A DNA stretch of 64,000 nucleotides, from contig JAPFFF010000010.1 in the NCBI GenBank assembly GCA_039105265.1, positions 5,580,001-5,644,000 on the forward strand. The letters are read 5' to 3'. The notes below the pieces were generated by a model. It ran no database searches, was not told where the DNA came from, and saw only the letters and a program-made list of their open reading frames with translations. This DNA is from Tritrichomonas musculus. Taxonomy: Eukaryota > Parabasalia > Tritrichomonadida > Tritrichomonadidae. Shown here one piece after another: positions 9,765-20,256 of the stretch (its first letter is position 1; each line of letters opens with the position of its first letter). The position numbers and the translations under genes were made by a program.

Positions 9765-11060
9765 CTAATTTTTCATTTGAGAAAATATTAATTTATATCT
9801 TCTTGTTTCTTGTTTGTTTACATTTTTCCTCCTTGAATCTTCATTTGAAAGTATAGTCCAATAGTCATTCATTGCTTTATCATATCCTTTGTCTGCTGCC
9901 ATTTTAAGGTATTTACATGCTTCTTTTTTGTTGACAGGAATTCCTTTTCCTTTATGCAGCATCATTGCATAGCAATACATTGATTCTACAGAACCTTTAT
10001 CAGCTGCATATTTAAAAATTTTGCTTGCTTCTTTGTGATTAATCATTACACCTTCACCACCATCTAGCATCAATCCGTAATTGAACATTGCATTCACGTG
10101 TCCTTTTTCAGAAGCTTTTTTAAAATATTCGCAAGCTTCTTTTTTGTTTACATTAACGCCATCACCTTTGTAAAGTAAAGCTGCATAATTGAACATATTA
10201 TCAACATCACCTAAATCTGCAGCCATTTTGATATATTTGACTGCTTCTTCCTTATTCATTTCAACACCTTCACCTGTGTAAAGCATGTAGCTGTAATTGT
10301 TCATTGCATCAATATTTCCTTTTTCAGCTGCATTTTTTATATATTTACTGGCTTCTTCTTTGTTGATTTCGATTCCGTCACCATTAAAAAGCATCACTCC
10401 ATAATAATACATCGATTCAATATTGCCTTTGTCAGCTGCCATTTTGTGATAATGACATGATTCGGCTTTATTAACCAAAATTCCTTCTCCATTGAAAAGC
10501 ATTACTGCATAATCGTGCATAGCTTCAATGCTTCCACTTTCAGCAGCCATTTTCATATATCTGCTTGATTCTTCTTTATTTACTGGAAAACCTTCTCCTT
10601 TTGAATACTTTTTGCTTAATTCGATCATTGATTGAATGTTTCCTTTATCAGCAGCCATTTTCATGTATCGACTAGCTTCTTCTTGACATCTTTGATCTCC
10701 TTTTCTATTTGATAATATCATCGAATATTCATGCATAGCCAAAACATGACCATTGTCAGCTGCATTTTTGTAATATTTAAAAGCATCTTCATTATTGGAA
10801 TTTGAAATTTCTCCTTTGACAATCAAATTGGCAAATAAAAATGAAGCATTCGAATGTCCTTTGTTTGCTGCCATTTGGAGGAAATGGATTATTTCTGTTT
10901 TATTTTTTGCAGCAAACTTATCATTGTTAGCGTTCGTCAGTTTTAATTGATCTTCTAAGATTTTGAATATTAAATTGGTATCCTCTTTTTCTACATCAAT
11001 GCCAATATTCTTGCATAATTTCACTGCATATTGGTATAAATTGTCTTCTTCAAGTTGCAT
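9765..11060 (-). CDS. Sel1-like repeat protein
   Basis: 431 residues built almost wholly of about ten 36-residue Sel1-like repeats, from about residue 55 to 415, with the repeated pattern YMKMAADKGNIQSM-Y-LMLxxGEGVxxNKEEA. Sel1 repeats are TPR relatives that form a curved helical scaffold for protein binding. No kinase or other catalytic domain is attached, no signal peptide is present, and the N-terminal 50 residues are helical. Trichomonads carry many such genes, some with kinase domains; the partner here is unknown. The adjacent repeats are similar at DNA level, which suggests expansion by duplication. Confidence 0.9.
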   Translation of the reverse strand: MQLEEDNLYQYAVKLCKNIGIDVEKEDTNLIFKILEDQLKLTNANNDKFAAKNKTEIIHFLQMAANKGHSNASFLFANLIVKGEISNSNNEDAFKYYKNAADNGHVLAMHEYSMILSNRKGDQRCQEEASRYMKMAADKGNIQSMIELSKKYSKGEGFPVNKEESSRYMKMAAESGSIEAMHDYAVMLFNGEGILVNKAESCHYHKMAADKGNIESMYYYGVMLFNGDGIEINKEEASKYIKNAAEKGNIDAMNNYSYMLYTGEGVEMNKEEAVKYIKMAADLGDVDNMFNYAALLYKGDGVNVNKKEACEYFKKASEKGHVNAMFNYGLMLDGGEGVMINHKEASKIFKYAADKGSVESMYCYAMMLHKGKGIPVNKKEACKYLKMAADKGYDKAMNDYWTILSNEDSRRKNVNKQETRRYKLIFSQMKN

Positions 11061-11398
11061 TAAATTTATTTCACTTTGAGCAATTAATTAATTAATATCC
11101 ATTTAATAAAATTGGTTCAGAATTTTTTGAAATAAGATAGAGAGTTTTATTTTTATTTTTTATTCAATTTGTTCAATTAAATTTCAATTAAATAAAAAAG
11201 ATTACATTGAAAATTTCTGATATTATTTGAATAATGGTCATCGCCTTTTTTTCTAGCTGATTAACTTTAATTCCACAGATTTCAAAGAATGGAAATGCAA
11301 TCTTATTCATTTGTTTTTGGAATTATAAAAAAAAACATTTATGCTATTATTTTGGAATCATATTCAAAGCAAAGTATATATATATATTATTTGTTTTG

Positions 11399-11588
11399 AT
11401 CGGCTGCATTCTATGGATATGCCAACTCTTTTTTCTTTAAGAAATGCGAGCTGCCCTCCGAAAAAGGTTTTGCAATATACATGGTGTTTGAAACTCTCGG
11501 AGAGAAGCTTAAACCTTTATCTAATATATATGACATAAAGTATCGGGAAAATGTGGATATCACATCATTTTTTCCTTTGAAAAAATAA
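11399..11588 (+). pseudogene. Possible C-terminal remnant of an unidentified gene
   Basis: An open frame without a proper start follows a TGA and reads YANSFFFKKCELPSEKGFAI and FETLGEKLKPLSNIYDIKY to a TAA. Its composition is more protein-like than the spacer around it, and it has slightly higher GC. I do not recognise the family. It may be a piece of a transposon gene or of a decayed host gene. The rest of 11061-11750 holds nothing I can name. Confidence 0.3.
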
Positions 11589-11750
11589 AATCATCAACTT
11601 TTTGTATAGTATTGTAATTTTAGGGGAAAATGTTATTTTAGATAGAAAATCTGACATAAAGAGAGGTGCGAGAGCAGAAAACATATTTCATATTTTTTTA
11701 ATATTTTAAAAATAAATATATATTTATGCTTAAAATAAAATTACAAAATA

Positions 11751-11998
11751 TTAAGGTACAAATCCAGTACGTTATTTTTTGAATAGGAGAACGTTTATTA
11801 TTTGAATAGTTGCATGTCTCTGAAAAAGTTTAAATTGACTAGGTTTGTTTTTGACACTTATTTTACAATTTAAATAAACTTTATGACATGTTATATGAAA
11901 TGGATGAAAATAATCGTTTTTTATTTAACATGTCATCTTATTCTTTAAGAATGTCAAAAAAAATTGCGGTTACTAAACGTACTGGATTTGTACCTTAA
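11751..11998. mobile_element. 248-bp TTAA-flanked MITE, copy A
   Basis: The element runs TTAA-GGTACAAATCCAGTACG to CGTACTGGATTTGTACC-TTAA, so it has perfect terminal inverted repeats of at least 17 bp with TTAA at both ends. It has no coding capacity. A second copy of the same length at 44124-44371 differs at about four positions. TTAA duplications are the hallmark of piggyBac-type transposition; the terminal sequence does not let me assign the family. Confidence 0.88.
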
Positions 11999-12382
11999 TG
12001 GATTATTTTTGGATGGGAATAAAATATGAATGTTTTAAAAAATTGAGAATAAGTTAATTCAAAATATAATAAAAAATCAATTTATTTTTGGTCATATTAT
12101 TTTAGTAACCTTAGAATTAGCTCATTTTGTTCTTCGCCAAAAATTTTGGCGTCAAATTTTAACCTAATATTTTATATATGTATAAAATATAAATGAATAT
12201 GTTAAAACGGTTATATCATTGATGTAATACGATATTTTCCATTTTAATAGCATTTCTTTTCATTTTCTGCTCTGCACAATAACTTGTTTATTAAATTTAT
12301 AAGTAAAGACTATTAACCATTTATTGTTATAATTATTTCTACGATTAATAAATTGATTCATAAATCATGCTTTTGTTAAATT

Positions 12383-12383
<1 letters not shown>

Positions 12384-12417
<34 letters not shown>
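12384..12417. repeat. Poly-T tract of 34 bp
   Basis: An uninterrupted run of 34 T residues (poly-A on the minus strand) in an otherwise featureless 12.0-12.75 kb spacer. It could be a slippage tract or the tail of an old retroposed copy; no such copy is recognised beside it. Confidence 0.8.
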
Positions 12418-12420
<3 letters not shown>

Positions 12421-13631
12421 ATTTTTGATGAAGTAAAAAACTTTTGTTTTTAATATTTTATGATGATGAATGATTATATTTTTAAAATAATACTTATATA
12501 TATAAATAATTTTGAAATTGTTTTTGAAATATATTTGTTATTTATGGAGATAAATATAAATTAAATTATAAAAAATACGTTATTTTAGCTCTTGCACCTC
12601 TGTTAATCCCGATACTAAACTACCGTTCAAAAGTCTGCCCACCTTTCAACTATAATTGGCCTTGGTGGCGGTTATTTTATAACGTATTAATACAAAAAAG
12701 GGAACTTTTTTATTCAATTTTGGTCTGAGTTTTGAACCAATTCAAATTTATTATTTTCATGTGTGGGGAAACTCAAAATAACGTATTTTGAAAAAACTTA
12801 TTTTTATGATAATTCAATAAATATTAATTTTGGGCAAACAATATTCATGTATATTATTGTGCAATATCTTAATTATGTAAAAATAATATTTTCATTTATT
12901 TTTAAGAGTTTGGAATAATTAATATTTTTCTCCATTTTTCAACAATAAAATTTATAGAGTTTAAATTAGATCAATATATTTGTTTTATATGTAAAATAAA
13001 ATATGTTAGCTGTATAAAAACAAACAAAACTGATTTAATTGATGAGTTAAATTAAGAAAATGATTATATAATTTTAAATTGAATTGTGATAAGATTGGCA
13101 CTAGATTTTTCAACTTAATTCAGGCTATCAAATATGCATACTTCATAAATTAATATAGTCCGATCCTAATATAATTGGAACCTACAATTTTTAGAAAATC
13201 GACTTGGAAAAAATATATGATTTATAACTTAGTAGATTTCAAATATTATAAAAAATGAATTTGCAAATAATTACAATCTAATATTTTATAATTATTATAA
13301 TAAAAATATTAGAAATTTATATTAAAAATCATGAGATATATTAAGATACTATATTCAATTATTCATATCACACCACATTATTTTCTATACTGAACATTTC
13401 ACACTAGACATGTTCAACGCTCAATTCTCAGAATTTTTTTGAAAGCTATCACAATTATTGTGATGATTTTATTTTTTTTTTGGTGATGTTAAAATCTTCA
13501 ATATTTCTCAGAATTTTTCTGAGAAATACTGAATGGTCACTAAAAAAAAAAAGGTATTGAAAATTAGATTTTGTTTTTTATTGAATTTTAATTTTTTTGT
13601 TTTGTTTTTATCTTTAAAAAAACTAAATAAA

Positions 13632-14240
13632 TTATTTGTTTTCTCCAGAATATATATTTTCCATCCTTATTGCCAATTGAGCATTAAGAAGATCATCCGA
13701 CTTATTATAATCTTTTGATCCATAAAGATACTTTAAATGCGAAAATAGTCTTTCTACAGGCAACTCGGAGCATGCCATATTTATTATTCGAATAGCAATA
13801 TTTGCTAAAAAATTTAAATTATTAACATTACTATTCCGATTATTTTGCCAAAATAAAAATGAGTCATTAACTTCAAAATTTGATAATTCCATATATGAAT
13901 TTATTTGATCTTTAATAATATTCTCATCAAATTTGAATTTAAATTCATTATATTGAAGTATATATTTTTGAATAATATTTAAATAATTTTTCTTTTGGTT
14001 TTGATCGACTTGATTCAAAAAATATCGGCGCCCTTCAATTGTTAAGAAAAATGCTGTTATTGCTATTTGAATTTCATATGCTGAATAAATACGATCAATA
14101 ATAACATTTCCAAAACCACGGATATTAATACTACTCAAATTTGCAATAAAAGTTTTTAATTTTATGATATTTGGATAAACCATACAAATTAGATAATTAT
14201 CTTTCCCAATTTCTGAAGAAATTTGTGAGTATAGTGACAA
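13632..14240 (-). pseudogene. hAT transposase, C-terminal portion
   Basis: The 202-codon frame ends with the hAT C-terminal dimerisation region: FLANIAIRIINMACSELPVE followed by RLFSHLKYLYGSKDYNKSDD and LLNAQLAIRM. The pattern of small residue, E-R-x-F-S and a later LL-A is the signature of hAT family dimerisation domains. The catalytic core with the first acidic residues is not present, which matches an internal deletion. The apparent ATG at 14238-14240 is probably only an internal Met, because the frame overlaps the N-terminal piece out of phase. Confidence 0.85.
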
Positions 14241-14452
14241 TTTCTTCTAAAATGATAATTTTTTCGTTTTAATTTGCAAAATGGGCATATACTTTCATAT
14301 TCATTATTAAATCCATGTACTTTATAAATCATTCCGTACTTAGCGAATCGTCTGACTTTTTTATTATAATCTTTTTTGTCGTTTTTTGGATCTAATGCGG
14401 ATAAAGCTGCCAAAATCATATGCGTGCCAGGTGGCCAAGCGAAAATATTCAT
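14189..14452 (-). pseudogene. hAT transposase, N-terminal portion
   Basis: 87 codons beginning MNIFAWPPGTHM and containing CPFCKLKRKNYHFRRNCHYT, a Cys-Cys-His-His arrangement like the BED zinc finger that hAT transposases use to bind their ends. The frame stops shortly after it meets the C-terminal piece at 14189-14240. The overlap of the two frames marks the scar of the internal deletion. Confidence 0.7.
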
Positions 14453-15093
14453 ATTTATAAAAAATTATTTCAAAAAGTTTAAAATCTTCCTTTAAAAATA
14501 AATAAAATATATATTTCATATGAAAAAATTAAATACAATTTTTTATAATAATGAATATATATAAATTATTAGTTATATCATATAATAACATATTATAAAA
14601 ATTCATAAAAAATTATTTACCAAGATATTTATAAATATAAATTTTGAGTTAAATATTTGATTGAAAAATTATCAGAAATAATTTTATCTCCATTGAATTA
14701 AAATTCAATTAAAAATTGAATGCTGAACATGTCTATTTCACACCTCATAATTTTCAATTAAATTTTCTATCAAAAAACCAAGTGAAATGTAAATAAAAAA
14801 ATTAGATATTTGGAAATATTTTCAAATACAAAATAGAAATCTGAAAATAAATGTTTAATATAGCTAATATATTTTATTATATATATAATAGCAATTTATG
14901 TAAAATAAAATATTCTCTTTTCTATTGAATTTTTTTAAAAAATAATTTTAAAATTCATTTATCTTTAAATCGTAGGTTGAAAATTCTTAGTTATTAATGT
15001 ATTGTGATATATAATGATTATATTTATTAATAATATTAATTTCATCATAAAATCTAGAGCCAATTTTGAGAAAGTATAAGTTTCCCCACACAT

Positions 15094-15784
15094 TTATTTT
15101 CAATATTTTATATTAAAATTGAATTAAAATAAAATTTTACTAACTAGTTCAAAAAGAGTGTAATTAACAGGCAAAATATATGGATATTCTATTTGAAAAT
15201 GACGTAAATCAATAAGGGGAGCATTTATTTGAAATAATTTTGCCGAGTTGAGTATGCTTTTGAAATATTTATACTGAATACTGGAAATGTCAAGCAAAAA
15301 TCATAAAAATCAAAGAAGTATAATGGTGTATGTGCAAAAATCCAAGTGTAACTTCTAATTGCAAGATAGTTTATCAATAATTATAATTTATGAACCTTTA
15401 ATTTGGCACCAAAAGCAATAAAAGACACAGTCGAATTAAGTTATTGGCGAAATCTTATGAAAATGTCTGCATACTGAATTGATCCTTGATCAATTAATGA
15501 AAAATCAAAAATTTTAAAGATTAATTTGAAAAGAAATAATAAAGCTTATTAAAATTGAAATAAATCTTTTTTTTGTCAAATAAATTGAGAGAAAAAATAA
15601 TGGGCTGACATTTGAATTTAAGTTAATAATAATTAATCAACTAAAATTGAGAAAAAATTCACAAAAAGTTCATAAATTTATTCAATTTTTTGAGCGTAAA
15701 ATAACGAAAATCCCACAATTTTCTATACTGCAAACTAATCTTAAAAAATCTTTATTCACTTTTATAAAACAGATTTTATTTTAA
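15094..15784. other. AT-rich spacer upstream of the kinase-like gene
   Basis: No gene or repeat recognised. The motif TTCACTTTTATA at 15755-15766, about 27 nt before the next start codon, matches the trichomonad initiator consensus TCAYW. Confidence 0.4.
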
Positions 15785-17094
15785 ATGACAAATATTTCCC
15801 AATTAAATAAAGAAGATATTTTTAATTACTTTATGGATAACTCCAACGAAAAAATTAATCGCTCATGGAATCAAAATGATCGTGATTCAATAAATGATAC
15901 TTTTTTTAATAAGATTAGTAATTTCCATTCATTTCTACAAAGTTATAAAGATTTTAAGTCTATATCAATATTTCCAATAGAAGCACTCATATGGGCATAT
16001 GGTAATAATTCAGAAACAAGTCTTTTAGAATACAATTCTGTCGAAACGTTTTATTACCTTCCAAGAAATAATCAGCTAAATCCTAAATCAACATCTAATA
16101 AACATATTACTGACTTGTTTACAGATGTTTTATACAGATACTTTTTGTATATACGCTCTGGTAAAAATCATCAGAAAAGAAATATAAAAAAAATATTAAA
16201 GTATGATCTAGAATATAATCCAAGTGGGACAAAATCAATAGATATGAATATAGCTATATATCTAAACAAAATGTTTTCTGAATGGCAAGATAATACAATT
16301 CTATCTGAATTATGTGGTCAAACCTTATATAGATCAGAACGTTTGTTGAAGTTTGTTCTTTCCCTATTTTTTCAATCAAAATTTGGCTTTGTGCCCAATA
16401 ATTTAAAGAAAGATACAAAATTAGTTTTTATTCCTAAAGAGAAAGGAATTCATTTTGGAATTATTGCTCAAGCAGGCGCTCAAAAGTTCTATATCAAAGT
16501 TCATTGTAACTATCCAATACGTGGCGATAAGAATGAGAGTTCATCTACTTATACCCAAATAAGCACATCACCATTTTCTAACGAAGTTTCTAGTGTTCCT
16601 AATTGTCAGATTCATCCTCTTCGGAACTTGGATTTAAAGGAGCTTTTTGTTTATAAGTTTTTTGAACGTCTTTCATATGGACCTAAAACCTTTTTTGTTC
16701 AACAACATGAAATTGAAAGCTATACTCTAATAGTAACAGAATCCGAAAATAGATTTATTTCTTTTAACGACGAACAATTAAATTTTGATTCTCTTCGACA
16801 ATTATCAAAAAAAAAAAATAAGCCATCAAACGAAAACAATGAAAAATTTATAGTTAATTTAACACGCTTTGATATCATAGCAAGATGCATGCGAGTAACT
16901 GATTTGAATTCAGGGAATTTTGGGTTATTAAAGCCTATTGAAGGCTCAAATATTGAATTATATCAACCATTTGTTGTTGATTTTTTAGTCTCCAAACCAT
17001 TAACTAACGAAAATGAAGAATTTATTCGTGCCTTACAAGAAAAGGTAAGAAAAGAAATGAGCGAAAATAAGAAAGAAGAAGCTGTGGAAGAAGA

Positions 17095-17128
<34 letters not shown>

Positions 17129-17602
17129 AAGTTAGACTTGGGAAATCAATCGCAAGAATATTATCGCATATCAAAAGATGATAGTTTTAAATACGTTAAT
17201 TTTAAAATTTACGATGGATTTATCAATGCTAATGGTGAAATCAAATATAACGATGCTTTATGCCAAATTTTTAAGCCACCAAGATTAGAAACATCATATC
17301 GAAAATCCATGCGTAATTCAAATCTTTTCCGTAAAAAGAAAAGAGCATTTGGCATGATAGCGATCAATTTAATCGACCAAGATAATTTTGAACGCCAAAT
17401 AAATGACGAATCACTAAAATTTTATCAGTATATAACCTCAGAATTTAAGGATCGTTCTATAAATGAATCGCTTGCTGATTTTGTGCAGTATATCAATTCA
17501 ATAAAGTGGAATTATAAACATCTAAAAAGTGAAATCATTAAATATAGTCATGATGATACGTGGAGAGGACCAGACAGGAAGAAAAAAAAAAAGAAAGAGT
17601 AG
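15785..17602 (+). CDS. Divergent protein-kinase-like (PIK/HipA-like fold) protein
   Basis: 605 residues. The central part shows the landmarks of an atypical kinase fold in order: FYIKVH (Lys about residue 238, candidate beta-3 lysine), DLKELFVYKFFERL (Glu about 285, helix C), RVTDLNSGNFGLL (about 369-381, resembling the D-x-x-x-x-N catalytic loop of HipA and PI-kinases) and FVVDFLV (about 397-403, candidate metal-binding Asp). An acidic Glu tract follows near 437-455 and the C-terminus ends in a Lys-rich tail. No signal peptide or membrane span. The fold assignment is my reading of motif order, not a database match. If right, it would phosphorylate protein or lipid. It stands alone between transposons, with intact frame. 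Confidence 0.45.
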
Positions 17603-17704
17603 TTGAAGCTAAACTTTATTTTGTCGTCTGGGTCTTATTTTAGGTTAAACTCATTACAAGCCCAATACAATAATTATACATTTAATTTTCACATTATTTA
17701 CTGA

Positions 17705-18088
17705 TTGCCCTTCGGAGGTTTTAAAAATTACGTTCTGTTCAAACTTTTTCAATAAAATAGACCAAGAAAAAAAATCAATTACGTTTTACGATTACGTCTA
17801 CGTGAAAATAATTGGAATACGACTTTTTTAGAAAAAGTTAATAAAAAGTTATATTTGAAAAATAAAAATATTTATCTTTAAATATAAATATTTTATCCTT
17901 TCAAATTTGAGAGCTCTAGCTTAGAGGTTAAATTAATATAAGGTCAAAGCATTGAGTTCGAAACTAAACCTCTTTGCTTTTTTTATTTTTTTATAAATTA
18001 TGTAATTACGTTTCATTTCGGCAATTTTTACATTTTAATACGTCTTTTCATTGAATTTTATAAAATTCCAATTACGTCCGAAGGGTAA
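17705..18088. mobile_element. 384-bp non-autonomous DNA element carrying a tRNA-like sequence
   Basis: Ends are TTGCCCTTCGGA and the inverse of TTACCCTTCGGA, flanked by the 8-bp duplication TTTACTGA (17697-17704 and 18089-18096). Inside are several ACGT-containing repeats (TTACGTTTTACG, TACGTCTACGTG) and a tRNA-like block. No coding frame. The 8-bp duplication suggests a hAT-type or similar mechanism. Confidence 0.8.
17911..17977 (+). other. Degenerate tRNA-like (Pol III A-box/B-box) sequence
   Basis: TAGCTTAGAGG (17917-17927) resembles a Pol III A box and GAGTTCGAAAC (17954-17964) a B box, at tRNA-like spacing, with a T-run beyond. The acceptor stem does not close and the anticodon arm is poor, so it is not a working tRNA. 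It lies inside the 384-bp element. Confidence 0.4.
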
Positions 18089-18312
18089 TTTACTGATTAT
18101 TTAAAAAATAATAATAATAATAGAACGGTGGAAATTTAGATGTATACGATTACTTGATATAAAAACATATTTTTTCATTATCTATTATTTATATTATTAT
18201 TATTTATTAATTAATATTTAAAAATTGTACATAACGTTTTAAGATATTATTTTTTCATTTTTTGAAACAAAATAATAAAATTGTCTGAAAAATTGTATCT
18301 TCTGCCAAATAA

Positions 18313-18732
18313 ACATATAAATTTTTTTTTGAGCTATCTCAAAAAGGTAGAGGATTTAATCAAGAGTCATTAAAGATAGCTCAAAAACCCAAAAAACAAA
18401 ATGATACAAAAGCAATAAAATCTGCTTTAAAAAGAGAAAATGCTTTATTAAGAACAACTTTGAATGATTATCAAATTAAATATCAAAAAATCAAAAAAGA
18501 ATTCGAAGATTTTATAAAAGCAAATTCATTGATGCATCTTTTATCAAAATGCTTGCATGTGGAAAGCATCAAAATTGATGAAAAAGTTGGTCCTTTACTA
18601 AATTATAAATTAAAGAATATCGTCAACGAGTCGATAGGTGCTGATCTTAACATGCAGGATGAGGATATAATTAATTTTATCCATTTTTTTATGTTAACGA
18701 AAAGAAAACATACAATTCAACCGCCAATTTAA
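18313..18732 (+). pseudogene. Open frame without ATG start, coiled-coil-like, possible gene remnant
   Basis: The frame is open for 140 codons from just after a TAA to 18732, but no ATG occurs early in it; the first is well downstream near 18531. It reads ELSQKGRGFNQESLKIAQK, then a basic helix with KSALKRENALLRTTLNDYQI, and ends RKHTIQPPI. Short frames continue after the stop. The coding-like composition suggests the 3' end of a decayed host gene. I do not recognise the family. A non-canonical start cannot be excluded. Confidence 0.35.
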
Positions 18733-19359
18733 GATATAATTCAACTTCTGGCTTAAAAAGTTTACCAGGAATGGTTTCTGGAAATAGTATTTAAAATATA
18801 AATACTAGAATAAATAAAGAATAATATTTAATATATATTATATTGCATAACTTTTAAAATTTTAAAAGATTTTAATATAAAAATATTAATAGTCAATTTA
18901 AAACTGTTATGGTCAAATATATATGGTTTTTGGGTTTACCACTTTGCACCTATTAAAATTGTATGCTATATTTTCAAATAAAATTTATTTTTTTTAAAAA
19001 TAAAAATATAAAAAATCGTTATGTATAAAAATCTAATATTAATTTATTTATATATTCAGATATATGTATTAATTAATATAAATTTGTAGCTAATTCAACT
19101 AATCGGCAAAAAATCGATTTATCAAGTTGTTTTATTTTTAGAACGAAAATGACGATATTTATTGAATTTTCTTGTAAATATTTCAATCATTTTTTCGCAA
19201 TTTTCAAGGTCTATAAAAATTTTTTGTTAGAAATATTCTTATTTTCAATTTCATAAATATCTATTTTTTTTGTTTATGTAAATGTTAATTAGCTAACTTA
19301 TTTTTATTAGGTAGAAAACTTCATTATAAAAAATAACGTCTTTAAACGTACGAGTTTCA
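18733..19359. other. AT-rich spacer left of the Polinton
   Basis: Nothing recognised. It is very AT-rich and ends exactly at the Polinton's target-site duplication. Confidence 0.4.
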
Positions 19360-19365
19360 CACGTT
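19360..19365. repeat. Polinton target-site duplication, left copy
   Basis: CACGTT, repeated exactly at 40716-40721. Polintons make 6-bp duplications on integration. Confidence 0.95.
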
Positions 19366-19822
19366 AGAGAGATAGGGCGTTGATTTGGTGGGGTGAGATA
19401 AAATGACCCCCTTGTCATAGGGTTTACAGACCCCAAACCTCAGCCCCACGACTCAAAAAATCGCCACTTTTTCAAAATTAGCCCTCGAAACTTTCACAAA
19501 ATGGCATAGACAAATTTTGAATAAATTGACAAACTCCCAAAAATAACAACAACGAAAAATAACGAAAAATAGAACTTTCAAAAATTTTTTATTTTTGGTG
19601 GGGTGAGATAAAATTGAAAATTGACGGGCGCCACTTTGAATCTTCATTTTAGAATTTACATCTTTGATCTTGTTTTAGTAGTATATATCAGTCGGTTTCC
19701 GTCAGGCTAAAGCCCGCCGTCAACACGACTAATGAACAAAAATAATATGAACTCATTTAATGATTACCATCAATTGATGTTCATTTATTAGACAGTTCAT
19801 TTAATTCATTCTCAAGCTGATG
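19366..19822 (+). repeat. Polinton left terminal inverted repeat (457 bp)
   Basis: Matches 40259-40715 inverted with no indel and no mismatch that I can see; similarity stops abruptly at 19823. It contains two direct copies of TTTGGTGGGGTGAGATAAAA (from 19384 and from 19594), a GC-rich zone with the small hairpin GGCTAAAGCC, and the 3' end of the first element gene. A 64-codon frame within it has no protein features and is treated as chance. Confidence 0.95.
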
Positions 19823-20008
19823 AACTTTATTTTTGAGGCTGTTGATGTCTTCGATAAGAGACTCACGAACGGCAAGACCGTCAGAGCCCAACATTCCTGA
19901 TTTGATATTGTTGAGACATTGTTTGTAATCATAACACTTTTCTTTCAATCCTCGTTTGATTCGTTTTAGTTCTGGTATTTCTTTCTTGTATTCTGTTAGT
20001 TCACTCAT
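19781..20008 (-). CDS. Polinton small coiled-coil protein
   Basis: 75 residues, highly charged, with a C-terminal heptad stretch (ESLIEDINSLKNKVHQLENE). No recognised domain. Its last 14 codons lie inside the left terminal repeat, so the same codons are duplicated at the right end of the element. It is separated by 14 bp from the divergent plus-strand frame, a spacing that suggests a shared control region. Probably a structural or regulatory accessory protein of the element; the role is unknown. Confidence 0.6.
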   Translation of the reverse strand: MSELTEYKKEIPELKRIKRGLKEKCYDYKQCLNNIKSGMLGSDGLAVRESLIEDINSLKNKVHQLENELNELSNK

Positions 20009-20022
20009 TTAATAATAATTAA

Positions 20023-20256
20023 ATGTCTGCTATTAATCAATTAAGAACCGTTCATGACGATAAGCATAAAAACCATTTTGATAGATTACAATTAACGATG
20101 CAAAAGAATAGAACAAAAATAAATTCAGCACCAACAGTGAAATGTTATAATGAAAAAGGAAATATATTTCATGAACCACCTCCAAAAACGACTAAATCAT
20201 TAAATCATCATGATTCACTTAATCATTCTGTGGTTGTCAGGAGCAACAACATTTAA
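20023..20256 (+). CDS. Polinton small basic protein
   Basis: 77 residues, rich in His, Asn and Lys, with no recognised motif. It starts 14 bp from the divergent coiled-coil gene and its 3' end overlaps the 3' end of the convergent gene by about 40 bp, which is common in compact Polintons. A small basic nucleic-acid-associated or virion protein is possible but not shown. It could be a chance frame. Confidence 0.45.
   Translation: MSAINQLRTVHDDKHKNHFDRLQLTMQKNRTKINSAPTVKCYNEKGNIFHEPPPKTTKSLNHHDSLNHSVVVRSNNI

Larger units (their letters stand above)
11662..12608. repeat. Inverted 21-bp repeats bracketing the MITE
   Basis: AGAGGTGCGAGAGCAGAAAA at about 11662 recurs inverted near 12585-12605 with about three differences. 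This may mark the ends of an older element into which the 248-bp MITE inserted, but no target duplication is seen at the outer edges, so the unit is uncertain. Confidence 0.35.
13405..14735 (-). mobile_element. Deleted hAT transposon, nested
   Basis: Terminal inverted repeats start TAGACATGTTCA (12 bp perfect, then a weaker extension to CAATT), flanked by a perfect 8-bp target duplication TTTCACAC (13397-13404 and 14736-14743). Inside are two minus-strand frames for the start and the end of a hAT transposase. At 1.3 kb it is shorter than a full hAT element, so it is an internal-deletion derivative that would need a transposase made elsewhere. The subterminal zone at 13430-13540 is rich in small palindromes such as TTCTCAGAATTTTTCTGAGAA. 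Confidence 0.92.
12759..15093. mobile_element. DNA transposon with 8-bp duplications, interrupted by a hAT element
   Basis: The ends are ATGTGTGGGGAAACT and its inverse (15 bp), and the flanks carry a perfect 8-bp direct duplication TTATTTTC (12751-12758 and 15094-15101). An 8-bp duplication fits hAT-type transposition. Removing the nested hAT insertion leaves about 1 kb of AT-rich sequence with no coding frame, so this is a non-autonomous element. It is older than the element inside it. Confidence 0.8.

Noticed and set aside
11341-11538. 65-codon plus-strand frame
   Set aside because: A different frame (11399-11588) over the same DNA is more protein-like; neither has a credible start.
17911-17977. 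Functional tRNA gene
   Set aside because: The A and B boxes are recognisable but the acceptor and anticodon stems do not form properly.
19453-19647. 64-codon frame in the terminal repeats (also 40434-40628)
   Set aside because: Present twice only because it lies in the Polinton terminal repeat; no domain, start context or biased composition.
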